64,000 nt of DNA from Hypomyces perniciosus (GCA_008477525.1 SPDT01000006.1:1639501-1703500), one strand, 5' to 3'. Counted from the stretch's first letter, positions 32,588 through 44,851 are shown. The notes: generated from the letters alone by a model not told the origin. Translations and numbers: made by a program.

Positions 32588-34405
32588 CGTAGGTCAATTC
32601 GAGGCACCAGTCTTTGTGTGTAGGTTTATGCGCTGGCGCTCATCAAATTAGGGGAGAGGATTGGAAAAAGTAACCGTTCACGTAGGATGTGGCAGTGGCA
32701 GTTCGAAGACTTGGTTGGAAGCACTGAGAACTCGTTAACGTTGCTGCCGTTGTTGGCGTGTTATTAGAATGTTTCCTGCAAGCGACTAGGTAACTCTGCC
32801 TTACGTTGCTGCACCTCGCGACCAGGGTAAGCTCCAGCGAACGAGGTCCATGCTGGAGTACAAAATACCTGGAGGGTGACGGGTTTACGTAAATCCGGCA
32901 GCTGCGGGGTCTGGATTGCTGGCCTGTCAAGGCTGATGACAGACGATGACAGACAGCAGAAGGTGAAGTAGTAAGTAATACTACGACATAAAATACGAAG
33001 TATGTACTTCGTAGGTGTAAGGTATTCATTATTTCGCATATTCCGCACTTCTCTGTTATTTCTATGACCTTTATGTAGGGGAAGAAGCTGTTGGCCAAGA
33101 GCAATGGCACCAGACTATGTGCGCGGATCTGTAGTGGTTCAGCCATCAATGATGGAGGCTTCAAAAGAAATAAGATCAGGCCTCCTCAATCTAGGATATT
33201 TATCGCCCTTGGAACAGAAAGGGATGGGAGGCAAGGAGTGTAAGTCATATCCTGACAATGAAGATCCGGTTTGGCCGAGGTTAGGTCCGATGTCACAATC
33301 AGAGGCTAGCATGGGTTTTGAGGCTCGGCCCAAGGGTACTGCCGATATTCGCTCGATTTCGTCTATCCGCCATCTATTAAGAGCACCTATGTACGAAGTA
33401 CGAAGCATATGCTTATAGGACAGAGACATTGCGATGTGCTAAAAGAAAATCTAATTGATATTCACCACAGATATCCTAGCATATGGCTACATACGACATT
33501 TGCAATGCTGCTGTCAGACGGATGAAGATATACTGGGTAGAATCCTACCTACATGTAGGTTATTAACCACAGGCCTTACTTACTCAGCGGGTGCTGGGTT
33601 CAGGTATTAGTAAGTTGTTTTACTAATAATCGCAATTTCTGAAATATGCCGCCGGCAACACTCTGTGCCATTCTACGAAGCATGTTCATATGTAATAACA
33701 TGTCTAACAAAACCTAATGTCGCGGAATTGTGTGTGAAGGATGCCAACACAGTGGTGGCCAGTACGGCAGTGGCGCCGATAACGGTGACGGACCAAGGGA
33801 AAAGAGTCCCGTCAGCCCGGGTATTGTCCAGCACTTTGGGCGGGAAGAACTTGAAGGGGGGAAAAGAAGGGGAATAGAAGGGGGAAAATACATAAGAGAA
33901 AGAGAGAAACAAAGAGAGAAATATCTATCTACTTTAAATACCACATATTACCTATAGTAGTAGTATCTACCTATAGTACTTACGAGGAGTACTTGTAGTA
34001 GGTAACCATGTCTTTTTTTTTCATGTGCCTGACTTGAGCACTCGGTACGGAGTACACCGAGCAGCTCTGTACCCACTACATCACCACATTGCCTTGACCA
34101 TTTTTTAACCACAATTTAGCAAAGGTGTCGGGCCAATCAGGTTCCCCGTTTGGGCATTCTCTCTCCAAGTACCTTAAGTACGGGATACTTGAGGCACAGA
34201 AAACTTGTGGGCCTTTCTTCGGCAGCATTTCGTGCTTCTGAACCAGTTTCAACCACACAAGCAGCATCTCAAACCGCCATCCTGTCTTTCTCATCCTCAA
34301 TCTTCAGTCCCATTTACGGCAGCCAGTTGCGCTCTCCCCTTCAGCCCCCAACCCAGCCTGTCTCCCACGCCAATCGCCCCGGCCAGGCTCTCCAAATCCG
34401 CAACA
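32588..34405. other. Gene-free stretch before adenylate kinase
   Basis: No gene with family features is seen in 1.8 kb. TACTYCGTA words lie at 32994, 33005, 33392 and 34046. An A/G-rich run (about 33850-33930) and a nine-base T run near 34013 are present. From 34193 to 34405 the frame of the adenylate kinase is open without an ATG. Confidence 0.6.
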
Positions 34406-35433
<1,028 letters not shown>

Positions 35434-36118
35434 GCCGTTGGATATTGTGCTTTGAATATCTAGGTAGACATGAGGACTGAGGCCAAATCGGTCTTCTGCA
35501 GCCACAATCTTGTAGTCTTAGCCTCACTGATGTCTGTATGTAACAAAAGTCGCCCAGGGTTTAATGTAGTGTGGCGGTATAGACGGTGGTTTGTCTGCAA
35601 TTCACCAATTGATGTAACTCTTTGTGTGCATAATTGCATCTTAATTACCTAGATCCCTTAGCATTAGCCCATTAACGAATGCGATCGGATTTCTGTAGCA
35701 ATATCATGTAAAATACTCGCAATTACTAGTTAAGTTTTGATACCGCAAATCTATTGTCTGTCGACATGTACTTTGAGGTCATCATATTGGGGTATTCCTT
35801 AATCCTGCCCATCCCATTTACGCTCTAATCATGCTCAGAGTACAAAAACATACTCGCCCCTTCTTCACTCCCTCGCAATGCAATAAAACCCAACGTAAGG
35901 AAAATGTGAATTCCCATGGATGCTCTACCAGAGGTCTTAGGGAAAGGTTTGCGGATAGGTCATAGAGTAGACATTGGGCAGGCCATCATCCATATATCAT
36001 CGATCTTGTGGAAAGCAAGTGATGAAAGGAGAACCCCCAGCACCTGCCACTAGCCATAAGGTATAGATGAAGCTCAACCCGTGAGACCCTATCTCCTCGG
36101 GGCAGCTGAAGAGTCAGG
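35434..36118. other. Convergent intergenic region
   Basis: Between adenylate kinase and Hook. No gene or clear structured element is seen; moderately AT-rich. Confidence 0.6.
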
Positions 36119-38823
36119 TCAGTAGAGGTAGAGCATGTCGCGTTGGCGCAACTGACCATTGACCAACTGCCTCTGCTTGTTTAGCCAGCTCTTGGGGGCA
36201 TCTTGCCGGCGTTGGAGCACAACATGATTACTTTGAAGACGACTTGTGAGGTCATACCAAGCTGTTGTAATGAGAGCGTTTTCCCTCTGAAGATTCTTTA
36301 TGGTATGTTCGTTGGCAGCCTGCATGTCCCTGGTTAGCTTATGCGCCTTCTCTTCGCTGGAGATATCTAAACAGGCCGAGTGTAGTCATGGCCAATCAAA
36401 AAAAAAAACGTACCTTTTGCGCCGCAGAGTTCTCCCCGAGTTGTGCTGCCTTGAGTTTGCTCTGCAACTCAACCCTTTCCTGTTCTGACTTTTCAAGTTG
36501 CTAGAAAATTTAAATGTTAGCACAACTATACTTGAAAAATCTGGAAAAGGATGGTAGTTTCGGGCTCACCTGATTTCTTTCTATGAGACGAGCACGCAAC
36601 TTTTCAACCTTCTCAGAGGCTTTCCTGACAGCTTCGGATACATCTGCATCCGCTGACCCGGCAGCCGACTCATGCAGATCCTTGTTCTCTTCCGTCTCTT
36701 TCCTGAGCCTGTCGTTGGCTAGCAGCGAATCGATTAACTGGGATTTCAGTGCATCACGCTCACTGGTGACAAAACTGGTTTCCTCCCGCAGTCGGTCAAG
36801 TTCCGCTGTTAGTGATCCAGATATCAGCTTATCCGCATTCTTGAGTTCGTCAAGTGCCGCAATGCTATCTTTCTGAACAGCGGAGAGGTCAGTCCGCAGA
36901 CTGAGGACTTCTCGATCCTTGTCTGCAAGCTGGGTCTCCAAATCACTAATTCGTTTCCTAGCTTGCTCCAAATCAAGCTGCAGCTGCGTATAACCATTTC
37001 GCAGCTTGATGAATGCCTCTGATCTGTAGCACTCTAGTGTCAGTATCTATACCCTCAACCTAATCAGGAAATTGATGCGTTCAACTAACCCTTCGCCCAC
37101 CAGGTTGTTCATCAAAGCCTCCATGTGGTCCTTGGTTATCGTGTGTTTCTCGAAAATGTCGTTGAAATTCTGTTGAAGTCGTTCCCGTTGTCGTCTTTGA
37201 TCCTCCAAATCTCGTCGAAGTAGAGCTGCGTCCCCGGCAGACCCGACGGTCCTCCGCAACAAATCATTTTCTGCTTTCAACCTCGAGAGTTCCAGGGGAA
37301 TATTGGTTTGTCCATCGTCCTTTGAAGCGCTTATAAGCTCGTCCTCAAGGTTGAATATGGATGGGCTTGCTTCCAGACTGACTCCTTGGGATGCTCCACT
37401 TCCGCCGTGTTGCAACTGTTCCTGTAGGTCTTGTATGAAATGCTCATCGTGGGTTCGTTGGGCTTGTAGTCGCACGAGTTCCTCTTGAAGCGCCGCGAGA
37501 TCTTTCAGAAGCTGAGCCTTCTGATTACGCTCATCCCACAGATGTTGCTCGGACTGTGTGATCATCTTTGTAAGTTCATCCTCAGCCTTCTTTGTGCGTT
37601 CACTTCGTTCTCTGTCCTCAACCAGAGAGCGCAGTTGCTCCTGTAGCTCAGCTCTCTCATACTGAAGGTTTTGGACGTCTCGAACCAGGCCCTGCTGAGA
37701 TTCAAGTTTCTGTTTGTAACGCTCAGCCATGTTCGCTTTTTTCTCAAGCTCTTCCGCTTTGTGCTTCCACTCGGCAACTTGATCCCGAAGCTCGTCGGCC
37801 TGGATGCTCTTCTGGCCTAGGCGATGAACTTCACTCTCTAACTGTGTCCTTGTCTTGTGATTAGTTCGAATAACCTCCTCATTTCTAGCAATGATCTCCA
37901 TCTGCTCATGGACCTGCTCCTCCAAATGTTTGATAGCTTTGGCGCTGTTGGCCCCGTCTTGAGTGGCTTTTCTTAGGACCTCAAGCTCGCGATCATTCTT
38001 CTCTCTTTCATACGACAGTTCCTCGTGACTCTGTTGAAGATGTTCGTGACGGGTGATATAGTCGGATAGTTTCTTCTTAGTCATGTCGAGTTGCTGACGC
38101 AGGGCTGCATTCTGCTCTTCCACAAGAAGTTCAATATCCCTAGCCTCCATAACTGCGTCAATAGCCTCATCAAGGTCATCATCGTCCTTGGAATTTGCAA
38201 TATCCTGTTGCACCGACCGAATGATCTGCATAATCTCTGCCTGGGTGTCACGGTCGAGGCCATTCTGGATCCGAGGGACATACTTTTGATTGTCCGGGCC
38301 CATGGCGGCGGCGGATACCATGACGGCTAGTAACTACACGTACGCAACAATTAGCACACAATACCCCGTCTGAGTTGATTCTGTAATCCTGCGTGGGCGC
38401 AATACCTGGCTAATACCTTGCGGCTCCGGGTTCTCAGCAACGGCATGGTAGTCAAATTTCTTGGCTTGGCAGCTGAGCTCTGGGATTTGCCGACGAATAA
38501 ATCGAAACAGGCCTTTATAAACGGCCTGAATGTTGCGCTTGTTGGCCAGATTCTTCGAAACGCCCTGGTTCGACTCCAAGTGAGAAGGGTCGAATTCAGG
38601 GTCCAACTCGTGTAGGATATGGGCAAGGGTGACTCCATTGGTAAGTTCATCGAGAGACTCGGCGGTACGGTTGAGATCGAAGACGCGGTTGACCTGAAGG
38701 CGGTTTCTATGTTAGACGGGGTATGCTGGACGAGGAGCGTCATCGAACGCGGGGTGCTGCTAGGCAGGTAGTACTGACAGCCTTAAGGAGCGCGACCTGC
38801 GCGCGTTGACTGTATACCGGCAT
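36119..38823 (-). CDS. hookA: Hook-family dynein adaptor (HookA-like)
   Basis: Minus-strand exons: 38823-38779, 38693-38406, 38333-37090, 37023-36570, 36500-36410 and 36366-36119, about 789 aa. The N-terminal calponin-homology-like Hook domain (about 1-150) includes SLDELTNGVTLAHILHELDPEFD and FRFIRRQIPEL. After it comes a very long coiled coil (about 170-700), then a conserved C-terminal block (NLQRENALITTAWYDLTSRLQSNHVVLQRR) that in HookA-type proteins binds the FTS/FHIP cargo complex. The family links early endosomes to dynein. Most junctions are canonical. The last is not: the good donor AAAG/GTACGT breaks the frame with the TTTAG acceptor at 36367, while a donor four bases further on (GTAC/GTTTTT) restores it; I used the latter. 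An alternative acceptor would shift the exon-6 start. Confidence 0.9.
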
Positions 38824-40028
38824 CTTTGAGGCTGTTGACTAGGTCGTGAGGTGATTACAGTGCGCTCTGGCGGCTAGGGGCTTGATGTGGATTGCTATGC
38901 AAGACTCGACAACTTGATACCGGGGAGGGAGTGTGGCGGGTGCCGGCATATCGGGCCTGAAGCTACTACTCGGACAAGATGATTGGAGGTGCTTCGTCCG
39001 TCATTCCTGCGTAGCAGGGCAGGGTCTCGGGTCCCCCTATTTTCAAGCCGGCAAAAGGGAGGAATATTTGTAGTACTTCTAGGTGTAAGGGGAAGAATAG
39101 CACAATTAGGTCGTATTGCATTCAAATGCTGATCCGAGAAGACAGAATGAGAGTATGGGGTTGAGATGCCGCCGCACAGACCACATCGTTGTTCATGCCT
39201 ACTGATGTAATTTCGCTACTCTACTGCCACTACTACTGATAGTATGCTCACTTAACACAAGGCGGCGAAGAAGGGGCAGAAACTCATCGCTCAAGGACAT
39301 AGCGAATATACGTTCAACTTATTTTATTGTAGATACATAAGGATACACACATATTTCTGCCTTTAGTACCAACTAGGTATATTCTATCTACCGGCCAGTA
39401 GTACGACCCTGCCCAAAATGCACAAGAAGCTACTACTAGTAGGTGAGGGCCGAGGTGTGTAAGCTGCTTTCGACGCACTGGCATCATCATGGTCTTCAAA
39501 ACAATAGGTGGCAATGTGCTCACACGCAAGTACAGAAAATAATACGGCACCCCTAATCATACTATCGGTAATTGCCTAGGTACTAAGTATTTTGGGGGGC
39601 AAGTACGAAGTCCTACTCCGTAGTGGATGTCATCTAAGGCTACCTAGGTATGCATGCTCTGAGGTATTGCTTCACCGTCCCGAGCATCTTTGCGATCGCC
39701 TCTTCCTGCGCCTTAATGTAACGACTTATATGCCAGAATAGCGTTCACAACAGTACTTTGTATAACTATGACTGCTCCATGCCATCATGGTGCAGCTTTG
39801 GGAGTGTTACTGGGATTTCGTACAAACAGAGAGCAAGTTATGAGAATTCCAAGTCAACGCCAGGTCCAACTAACACGATAGTGACGGTAATCGCCGTCAA
39901 GCCGGCGGGTATCATAAAAATCCATTTCCCAGTTCCCATTTGCCAAATATCAAGTGTCCAACGCCATGTACGGTTGATACCTTCGTCTAACACTCCATGT
40001 TCCTCCGTTGTCGCGGTTAGGTCGTTGA
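38824..40028. other. Gene-free stretch
   Basis: No supported gene. A TACTYCGTA word lies at 39615. The left end is the Hook promoter. Confidence 0.6.
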
Positions 40029-40371
40029 TTATAGATTCGATACCATATCGTCTTCCTCAACTCTCATGGAGTACTCAACACCCCACGCCTGCACTGATGC
40101 GAGAGCTTTCTCTGGAGCGATGACAGCGAATCCCCTGTGGGCCAATCAGCATGTGTCGCATACAGCTGTGGTCATCGCGAATTTACCTGAGGATGGAATA
40201 GATATGAGTGATCCTTCCACCAGCCTTAATAATGTCGTCCTTGGCCCGATTAATGACCGAATCGGGCGTCGCATCGTTGTCGAACCAGACGATAGCCGAC
40301 TTCTTCTGGTCAACAGCCATTGCGGTAGGTAGGATGGCCAGAGCCGCAACAAGATGGGTAAGGAGTCTCAT
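40029..40371 (-). CDS. Small secreted peptidase-inhibitor I9-like protein
   Basis: Two minus-strand exons, 40371-40187 and 40134-40029, join in phase (ILR/GFAVIAP) to give 96 aa. Residues 1-19 (MRLLTHLVAALAILPTAMA) form a signal peptide. The rest matches the inhibitor I9 / subtilisin propeptide fold: KSAIVWFDNDATPDSVINRAKDDIIKAGGRITHIYS, then GFAVIAPEKALASVQAW. In most proteins this fold is the N-terminal chaperone/inhibitor part of a subtilisin; here no protease domain follows, so it is a stand-alone inhibitor like yeast Pbi2 or the Pleurotus proteinase A inhibitor, but with a secretion signal. Its target is unknown. The intron (52 nt) has GTAAAT and CACAG ends. A single exon reading would stop right after ILR and lose half the domain. 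Confidence 0.82.
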
Positions 40372-41010
40372 ATTGATAGAGCTTGCGTAGAGATTTGTGT
40401 ATTATTGGACAGATTGACGCTGTTGTGTTATCTCAGTTATTGGCGAGTTTGTCGTTGACAAAAGCAGAGAGTTGGTGACGGCACATGCGGGACAAGTCGA
40501 CCGTGGCGAATGACCAAGGCTTACGAAGTACGCGTCAACCATTAACCCGGTCCGATCCTGTATGTATGTACTATGTACCTATGCAAGTTGGAGTGGGCTC
40601 CTGCCTAAAAAGGCAGGTTGTTTCCACCTGTACCAGCGAATCATCAACACGCAATATTTCGCAACAAGATTTCATGTTTATTGCTTGCCTTCGTTGAATA
40701 CAGGTACTAATACCTTGATTCTGTATACTTCGCACTGGCCCATACTTTTTAGGCCGCCGTATGCTATTTAGAGTGCTGGCATGGCGGGGCGGTTTATTAT
40801 GCGAGATGATGAACGGGGAGGTTAATAGTAATTTGTCTTGTTGTAACAGTGGCAGCGCCCAAGATGTCAATTTGATTAATAACTTGTAATGTGAAGAAAT
40901 GTATGTGGCAACTTTAGGATCCACCATCCTCCAGAACTTGATAGGCACGTCAATGACCAGACAGAGATGTTTATGGTCTCACAACAACCCAAAATTCTCC
41001 AAGTTTGGGT
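40372..41010. other. Intergenic region
   Basis: No clear gene. A TACTYCGTA word lies at 40522. If the neighbouring unrecognised gene has a further 3' exon it would start near 40935 on the minus strand, but I could not confirm this. Confidence 0.5.
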
Positions 41011-41862
41011 TCATACCTTCCCGCTACTAGGCAGACTAGCGTTCTCATTCCAGAGATCCTTGGTTTCTTGCTCTACTGCTCGCATAGCCACCGCTACAGA
41101 TTCCAATTTGGCAACGACATCGATAACACCATTGTTAACACGTTGGAAGTATTCGTCGTTTGCCTCACGGCGCTTCCTGGCATGAAGAATGTCAACTTCT
41201 GTTTCCTCGTCCAGCTTGGCACCTAGGCGATCTGCTCCGCCGCTGCTGCTCCCGGGCCGTCCACTGGCCGTGCCGGCCGTGCTTCTCGCTGCATCGGTCC
41301 CCTCTCCGGCACCGGGCTTCGGCGGATCTGATAAAGCAACTTTCAAGTTGGGCAGTTCATCACCTGTCGCGGCGGTTGTATGATCATGAAGTGTCGTTTC
41401 TATAGCGTCATCTGCCTCACTTCTAGCCCATGCTTGTGCAAGAGCGATTTGGGCGGTGCGTAAGTCCGCGAGCTTGCGGTCATGCTCAGGTCCAAATACA
41501 TGGGTGCCTTCTGAAGCTGACAATTCCACCTCCTCCAAGGTGGCTTGCATTTCGGCCCACAAGGCATCTGTCCTATCGGATCCGCGAGAACTTTCCGTAT
41601 TCTGTAATAAGAGACTCAGGCGCTGCTGCTCAGGTGGTACTGCTGATCCAGAACGAGAAGATGCACTGATATCAACGTTGGAGGGATCCCATTTCAAATT
41701 ATGAGGCCCAGGAACTTGGGCTCCAGGCGCCAAGATGCCAGGAAGCGAGACATGTGAAGCACCGGGAGATGGATGTAGAAACAAAACCGGTGGTGGGTCC
41801 CGCTGCTTGCTTTTGGGTTTTGTTATCAGCGACATGGCATCACGGAGAATCGGTTCAGTCAT
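41011..41862 (-). CDS. Unrecognised, largely disordered protein (possibly DUF5315-like)
   Basis: A 283-aa frame on the minus strand. Residues 1-75 are Pro/Ser-rich and look disordered. A denser helical core follows (about 92-150): DRTDALWAEMQATLEEVELSA, then FGPEHDRKLADLRTAQIALAQAWARSEADD. After a Gly/Ser/Ala-rich linker (about 175-215) comes a second helix (EVDILHARKRREANDEYFQRVNNGVIDVVAKLESVAVAMRAVEQETKDLW). Codon use and helical periodicity support a real protein. The layout resembles fungal proteins filed under DUF5315, but I cannot verify that and no function is known. The stop directly follows AAG/GTATGA, so the last codons could be a donor site leading to another short exon. Divergent from the Rps23 gene (346 bp). 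Confidence 0.75.
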   Translation of the reverse strand: MTEPILRDAMSLITKPKSKQRDPPPVLFLHPSPGASHVSLPGILAPGAQVPGPHNLKWDPSNVDISASSRSGSAVPPEQQRLSLLLQNTESSRGSDRTDALWAEMQATLEEVELSASEGTHVFGPEHDRKLADLRTAQIALAQAWARSEADDAIETTLHDHTTAATGDELPNLKVALSDPPKPGAGEGTDAARSTAGTASGRPGSSSGGADRLGAKLDEETEVDILHARKRREANDEYFQRVNNGVIDVVAKLESVAVAMRAVEQETKDLWNENASLPSSGKV

Positions 41863-42208
41863 TTATTAAATTGGTCTGGCGTTCATAATAGGTAGGAAGC
41901 AAAGGTTGAGTGAGACGCTCGCCGTTGATTGGGTAGACGTTATCGGGCTCGGATATTGGCTTATCCGAGTCGCGTAGTGAAATCACGTGACTGTCAGCAC
42001 ACCAGTGGTCCAGACTTTCCTCTCTAGGGTCTGAAAACCCTACTTGAATTTCCGTAGCCCAAGTCAAGCTTTCGTTACTCTGCCGTCGTCACATTACCCA
42101 ACCATTATCGCGATATCAGCATAAATCGGTACGTTTGATGCGACCCAGCTCCCTCAAATAAACCCTTAAACCCAACTAGACGCATTTTGCTGACATTGCG
42201 AAGCAATC
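41863..42208. promoter_or_regulatory. Divergent promoter region, unrecognised gene/RPS23
   Basis: 346 bases separate the two start codons. It should hold the strong ribosomal-protein promoter. A CACGTGA box lies near 41984-41990. No TATA box is obvious. Confidence 0.5.
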
Positions 42209-42721
42209 ATGGCTGGCGGCAAACCCCGTGGTCTCAACGCCGCTCGTAAGCTGCGAACGAACCGAAAGGACCAGAAATGGGCCGATCTCGCCTATAAGAA
42301 GCGTGCTCTGGGCACTGCTTTCAAGTCCTCGCCCTTCGGTGGCTCATCCCATGCCAAGGGCATTGTTCTCGAGAAAGTCGGCGTCGAAGCCAAGCAGCCC
42401 AATTCTGCCATTCGAAAGTGTGTCCGAGTTCAGTTGATTAAGAATGGAAAGAAGGTTACGGCTTTCGGTATGTTTCTTCTCACACCTCTTGCGGGTGTGA
42501 GGGCTGTGCGATTTGAAGATCGTGACTGATGATGATTGATAGTCCCCAACGACGGTTGCCTGAACTTTGTGGACGAGAACGACGAAGTGCTGCTTGCTGG
42601 TTTCGGTCGCAAGGGCAAGGCCAAGGGTGATATTCCCGGTGTTCGATTCAAGGTCGTCAAGGTCTCGGGCGTGGGTCTGCTTGCTCTGTGGAAGGAGAAG
42701 AAGGAGAAGCCTCGGTCGTAA
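42209..42721 (+). CDS. RPS23: 40S ribosomal protein S23 (uS12)
   Basis: Exons 42209-42467 and 42543-42721 give 145 aa, exactly the family length. uS12 lies at the decoding centre of the small subunit. The sequence begins [22 protein letters not shown] and contains the conserved loop [21 protein letters not shown] followed by VPNDGCLNF; the proline in the PNSAIRK loop is the residue that is hydroxylated in eukaryotes. The intron (75 nt) falls between TAF and VPNDG. Converges with COQ2, 157 bases between stops. Confidence 0.99.
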
Positions 42722-42878
42722 AGATTGTTATTTGGAAGGGGGGCAATGTCACACATTTCTCATGAGGAGTCACAACGGTTTGCTTGCATCGGCATAACAG
42801 GTTGGGTTTTGATCATGGGAGACTAGGATTGAAAAATAGATCAGAAGGTCTCTTCAAAATTTCAAAAATTCAAACCAT

Positions 42879-44156
42879 TCAGGTGCTATAGCTGGTAATT
42901 ATTTTTCTATTTTTATCAGGTCCGGTACTCAAAGCACGGGACTCCTCCCCTCTCAGAGAAGCGTCTTCTCGAGGTTGTTGCACGGCTCGAGAGACGTAGT
43001 CTGCGGCCAAGCCGAGACTGATGACGCTCCCAGTTATCCAACAGCCATTCACAAACCACCACCAACAATCCTTGACACTCTTCAGATTGACTCGTTTGAT
43101 CATGGTTCCCAATGTGACGAGAGCTCCGCCACAACTTCCGAGGAAGAACGCTGGCCCCGCTCCAGCTGCCGCTCCAGCTGCACTCAGGAGAGCAACTTGT
43201 GTTATTGCTAGCCCTGCGAGGACTTGCTTGGTTTGCTTGTCGTGCTTCAAGGCGATGCTCTTGATGCCAGCTTTAGCATCATCCTTGATGTCCATATGAG
43301 CATAGATCATGTCATACAGAACAGTCCAGGCAATGTTTGAAGTGTAAAGACAGGCGGCAGCGGTGAGTGCGGAAGAATTGGAGAGGAGATTGATACCAAG
43401 AGCGGGAAACCCCATGATGGCACCCCAAGAAAAAGTCAGACCAAGAACGAATTGGGGATAGTAAGTAACTCTTTTGGCCAAAGGATAGGAGGCAACGAAC
43501 AAGAGACTCGGAATTCCATAGAAGAGGCACGGCAACGGAAACTGAAGCAAGATGCCCAATCCAGTAAGGAGCTGGGCCCCGGTGAACACGATACCTTGGA
43601 AGGGGGTAATTGCGCCGCGGGCAATCGGTCGCAACCGAGTCCGCCTCACATGTGGATCAAGATTTCGGTCCCAGAGATCATTAATAGTGCAGCCAGCACC
43701 GCGCATTATCAATGCACCAGTAAAGAACAAAAGTGTGGTACCGGCCACTGAAGGGAGTGAGGCCATGGGATCCGCCATTGGGGCTGCCATCAACGTCGAA
43801 AAGAGGCAGGGAAAGAAAAGATAGTAGGTACCGGTTGGTTTGTCGATTCGAATAAGTTCGGCATAGGGCACCCATGACTTGGGAATTACCGACAAGATCC
43901 CAGTCTTGGATGGTGCGTACTCTGGTAAAATCTCACTGATAGCTGGGTTGAGATCTTTGATCGCTGGCCGCAGGCGCCTTTGTGTCTGGTGGAAGGCAGT
44001 GACTTGTTGGCTACAAACCCATGGCCGAGCAAGATTTCCAGGAATTAAAGGGAAGAACGAGCGAGGCTGAGCCCATGCTGGAGCACCAGGGCCATTCCTA
44101 GGTAGCCATCGCAAGGTATTCCAGGTCGAAGCCCTGGGAAGCGCACTTTGCCTCAT
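42879..44156 (-). CDS. COQ2: 4-hydroxybenzoate polyprenyltransferase Coq2 (mitochondrial)
   Basis: Single exon of 425 aa. It attaches the polyprenyl chain to 4-hydroxybenzoate in ubiquinone synthesis at the inner mitochondrial membrane. Both aspartate-rich motifs of UbiA prenyltransferases are present: NDLWDRNLD (about 159-167) and YDMIYAHMDIKDD (about 281-293). About 8-9 membrane segments are visible from residue 110 to 390. The first 60 residues are rich in Arg, Ser and Pro with no acidic residue, fitting a mitochondrial presequence. The C-terminal tail after about 395 is hydrophilic. It is head-to-head with the JmjC gene over 695 bases. Confidence 0.96.
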   Translation of the reverse strand: MRQSALPRASTWNTLRWLPRNGPGAPAWAQPRSFFPLIPGNLARPWVCSQQVTAFHQTQRRLRPAIKDLNPAISEILPEYAPSKTGILSVIPKSWVPYAELIRIDKPTGTYYLFFPCLFSTLMAAPMADPMASLPSVAGTTLLFFTGALIMRGAGCTINDLWDRNLDPHVRRTRLRPIARGAITPFQGIVFTGAQLLTGLGILLQFPLPCLFYGIPSLLFVASYPLAKRVTYYPQFVLGLTFSWGAIMGFPALGINLLSNSSALTAAACLYTSNIAWTVLYDMIYAHMDIKDDAKAGIKSIALKHDKQTKQVLAGLAITQVALLSAAGAAAGAGPAFFLGSCGGALVTLGTMIKRVNLKSVKDCWWWFVNGCWITGSVISLGLAADYVSRAVQQPREDASLRGEESRALSTGPDKNRKIITSYST

Positions 44157-44851
44157 TGATTACTCTGAAAAATTCGAGTTAGTATGAATGGTAGATTGTG
44201 CAATGTGAACATGAGTTTAGGAATTGCGAAGGAAAGAAGTTGAAATCGCTACCAATTGCATAGTACTTACGTTGACAGTCTTATGACTTGAACTTTCCGG
44301 CCATTCCTAAGCCCTCGACAGGGCCATACTATTGTCACAGGATGCTCCAAATTCCAATATGTCCGTTGCATTTACACGTACGAGGAACGTGATCACGTGA
44401 GATGCCAAGACAATGAATTGGTACTACGGAGTACCCATACTCCATATGGAGTAGTAGTACTACTACTCCGTACCTGCCTAGCCTTTAGCACGAAGTACGA
44501 AGTAAAGGTACCAAAGTACTGAATGTACCTCTCCGTGGGCGCTGCACGTTCGTAGAGGTAGTATACAGATTAATAATAGGACGCATGAGCTCCAACGACG
44601 AGGACCAACCGAACGAACATTGCCCGGTCATCGCATAGCGGAACCATCTGAGGAGAACTTCGGTATCCTAACAACGCTCCCCATGTCATTGTGACCCGTC
44701 GAGCCGGAGCTTTCTTATCGGTATTATGCCCTTTTTATTTTGAATCTACCCAGGCACGCATCCATAGGTGGTGATGCTCGACGCGCATCACTGAACCTCC
44801 GATCTGTGGTTACAGCATTCTCGATGGGCTGTCTCGAGCAACATCAGCAAG
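44157..44851. promoter_or_regulatory. Divergent promoter region COQ2/JmjC gene with palindromes
   Basis: This head-to-head spacer holds a CACGTGA box at about 44394-44400 and a dense cluster of short palindromes at 44425-44472, annotated separately. No coding frame is supported. Confidence 0.5.
44425..44504. repeat. Palindrome cluster with TACTYCGTA words
   Basis: TACGGAGTA (44425-44433) and its complement TACTCCGTA (44464-44472) face each other. Between them are two perfect 16-base palindromes that share three bases, TACTCCATATGGAGTA (44438-44453) and GTAGTAGTACTACTAC (44451-44466). A TACGAAGTA word follows at 44496-44504. The stretch could fold into a compound hairpin. Confidence 0.85.

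Noticed and set aside
32643..33164. 173-aa minus-strand frame
   Set aside because: Composition is Ser/Thr/Arg-rich without domain pattern, and it contains a TACTYCGTA copy region; probably chance.
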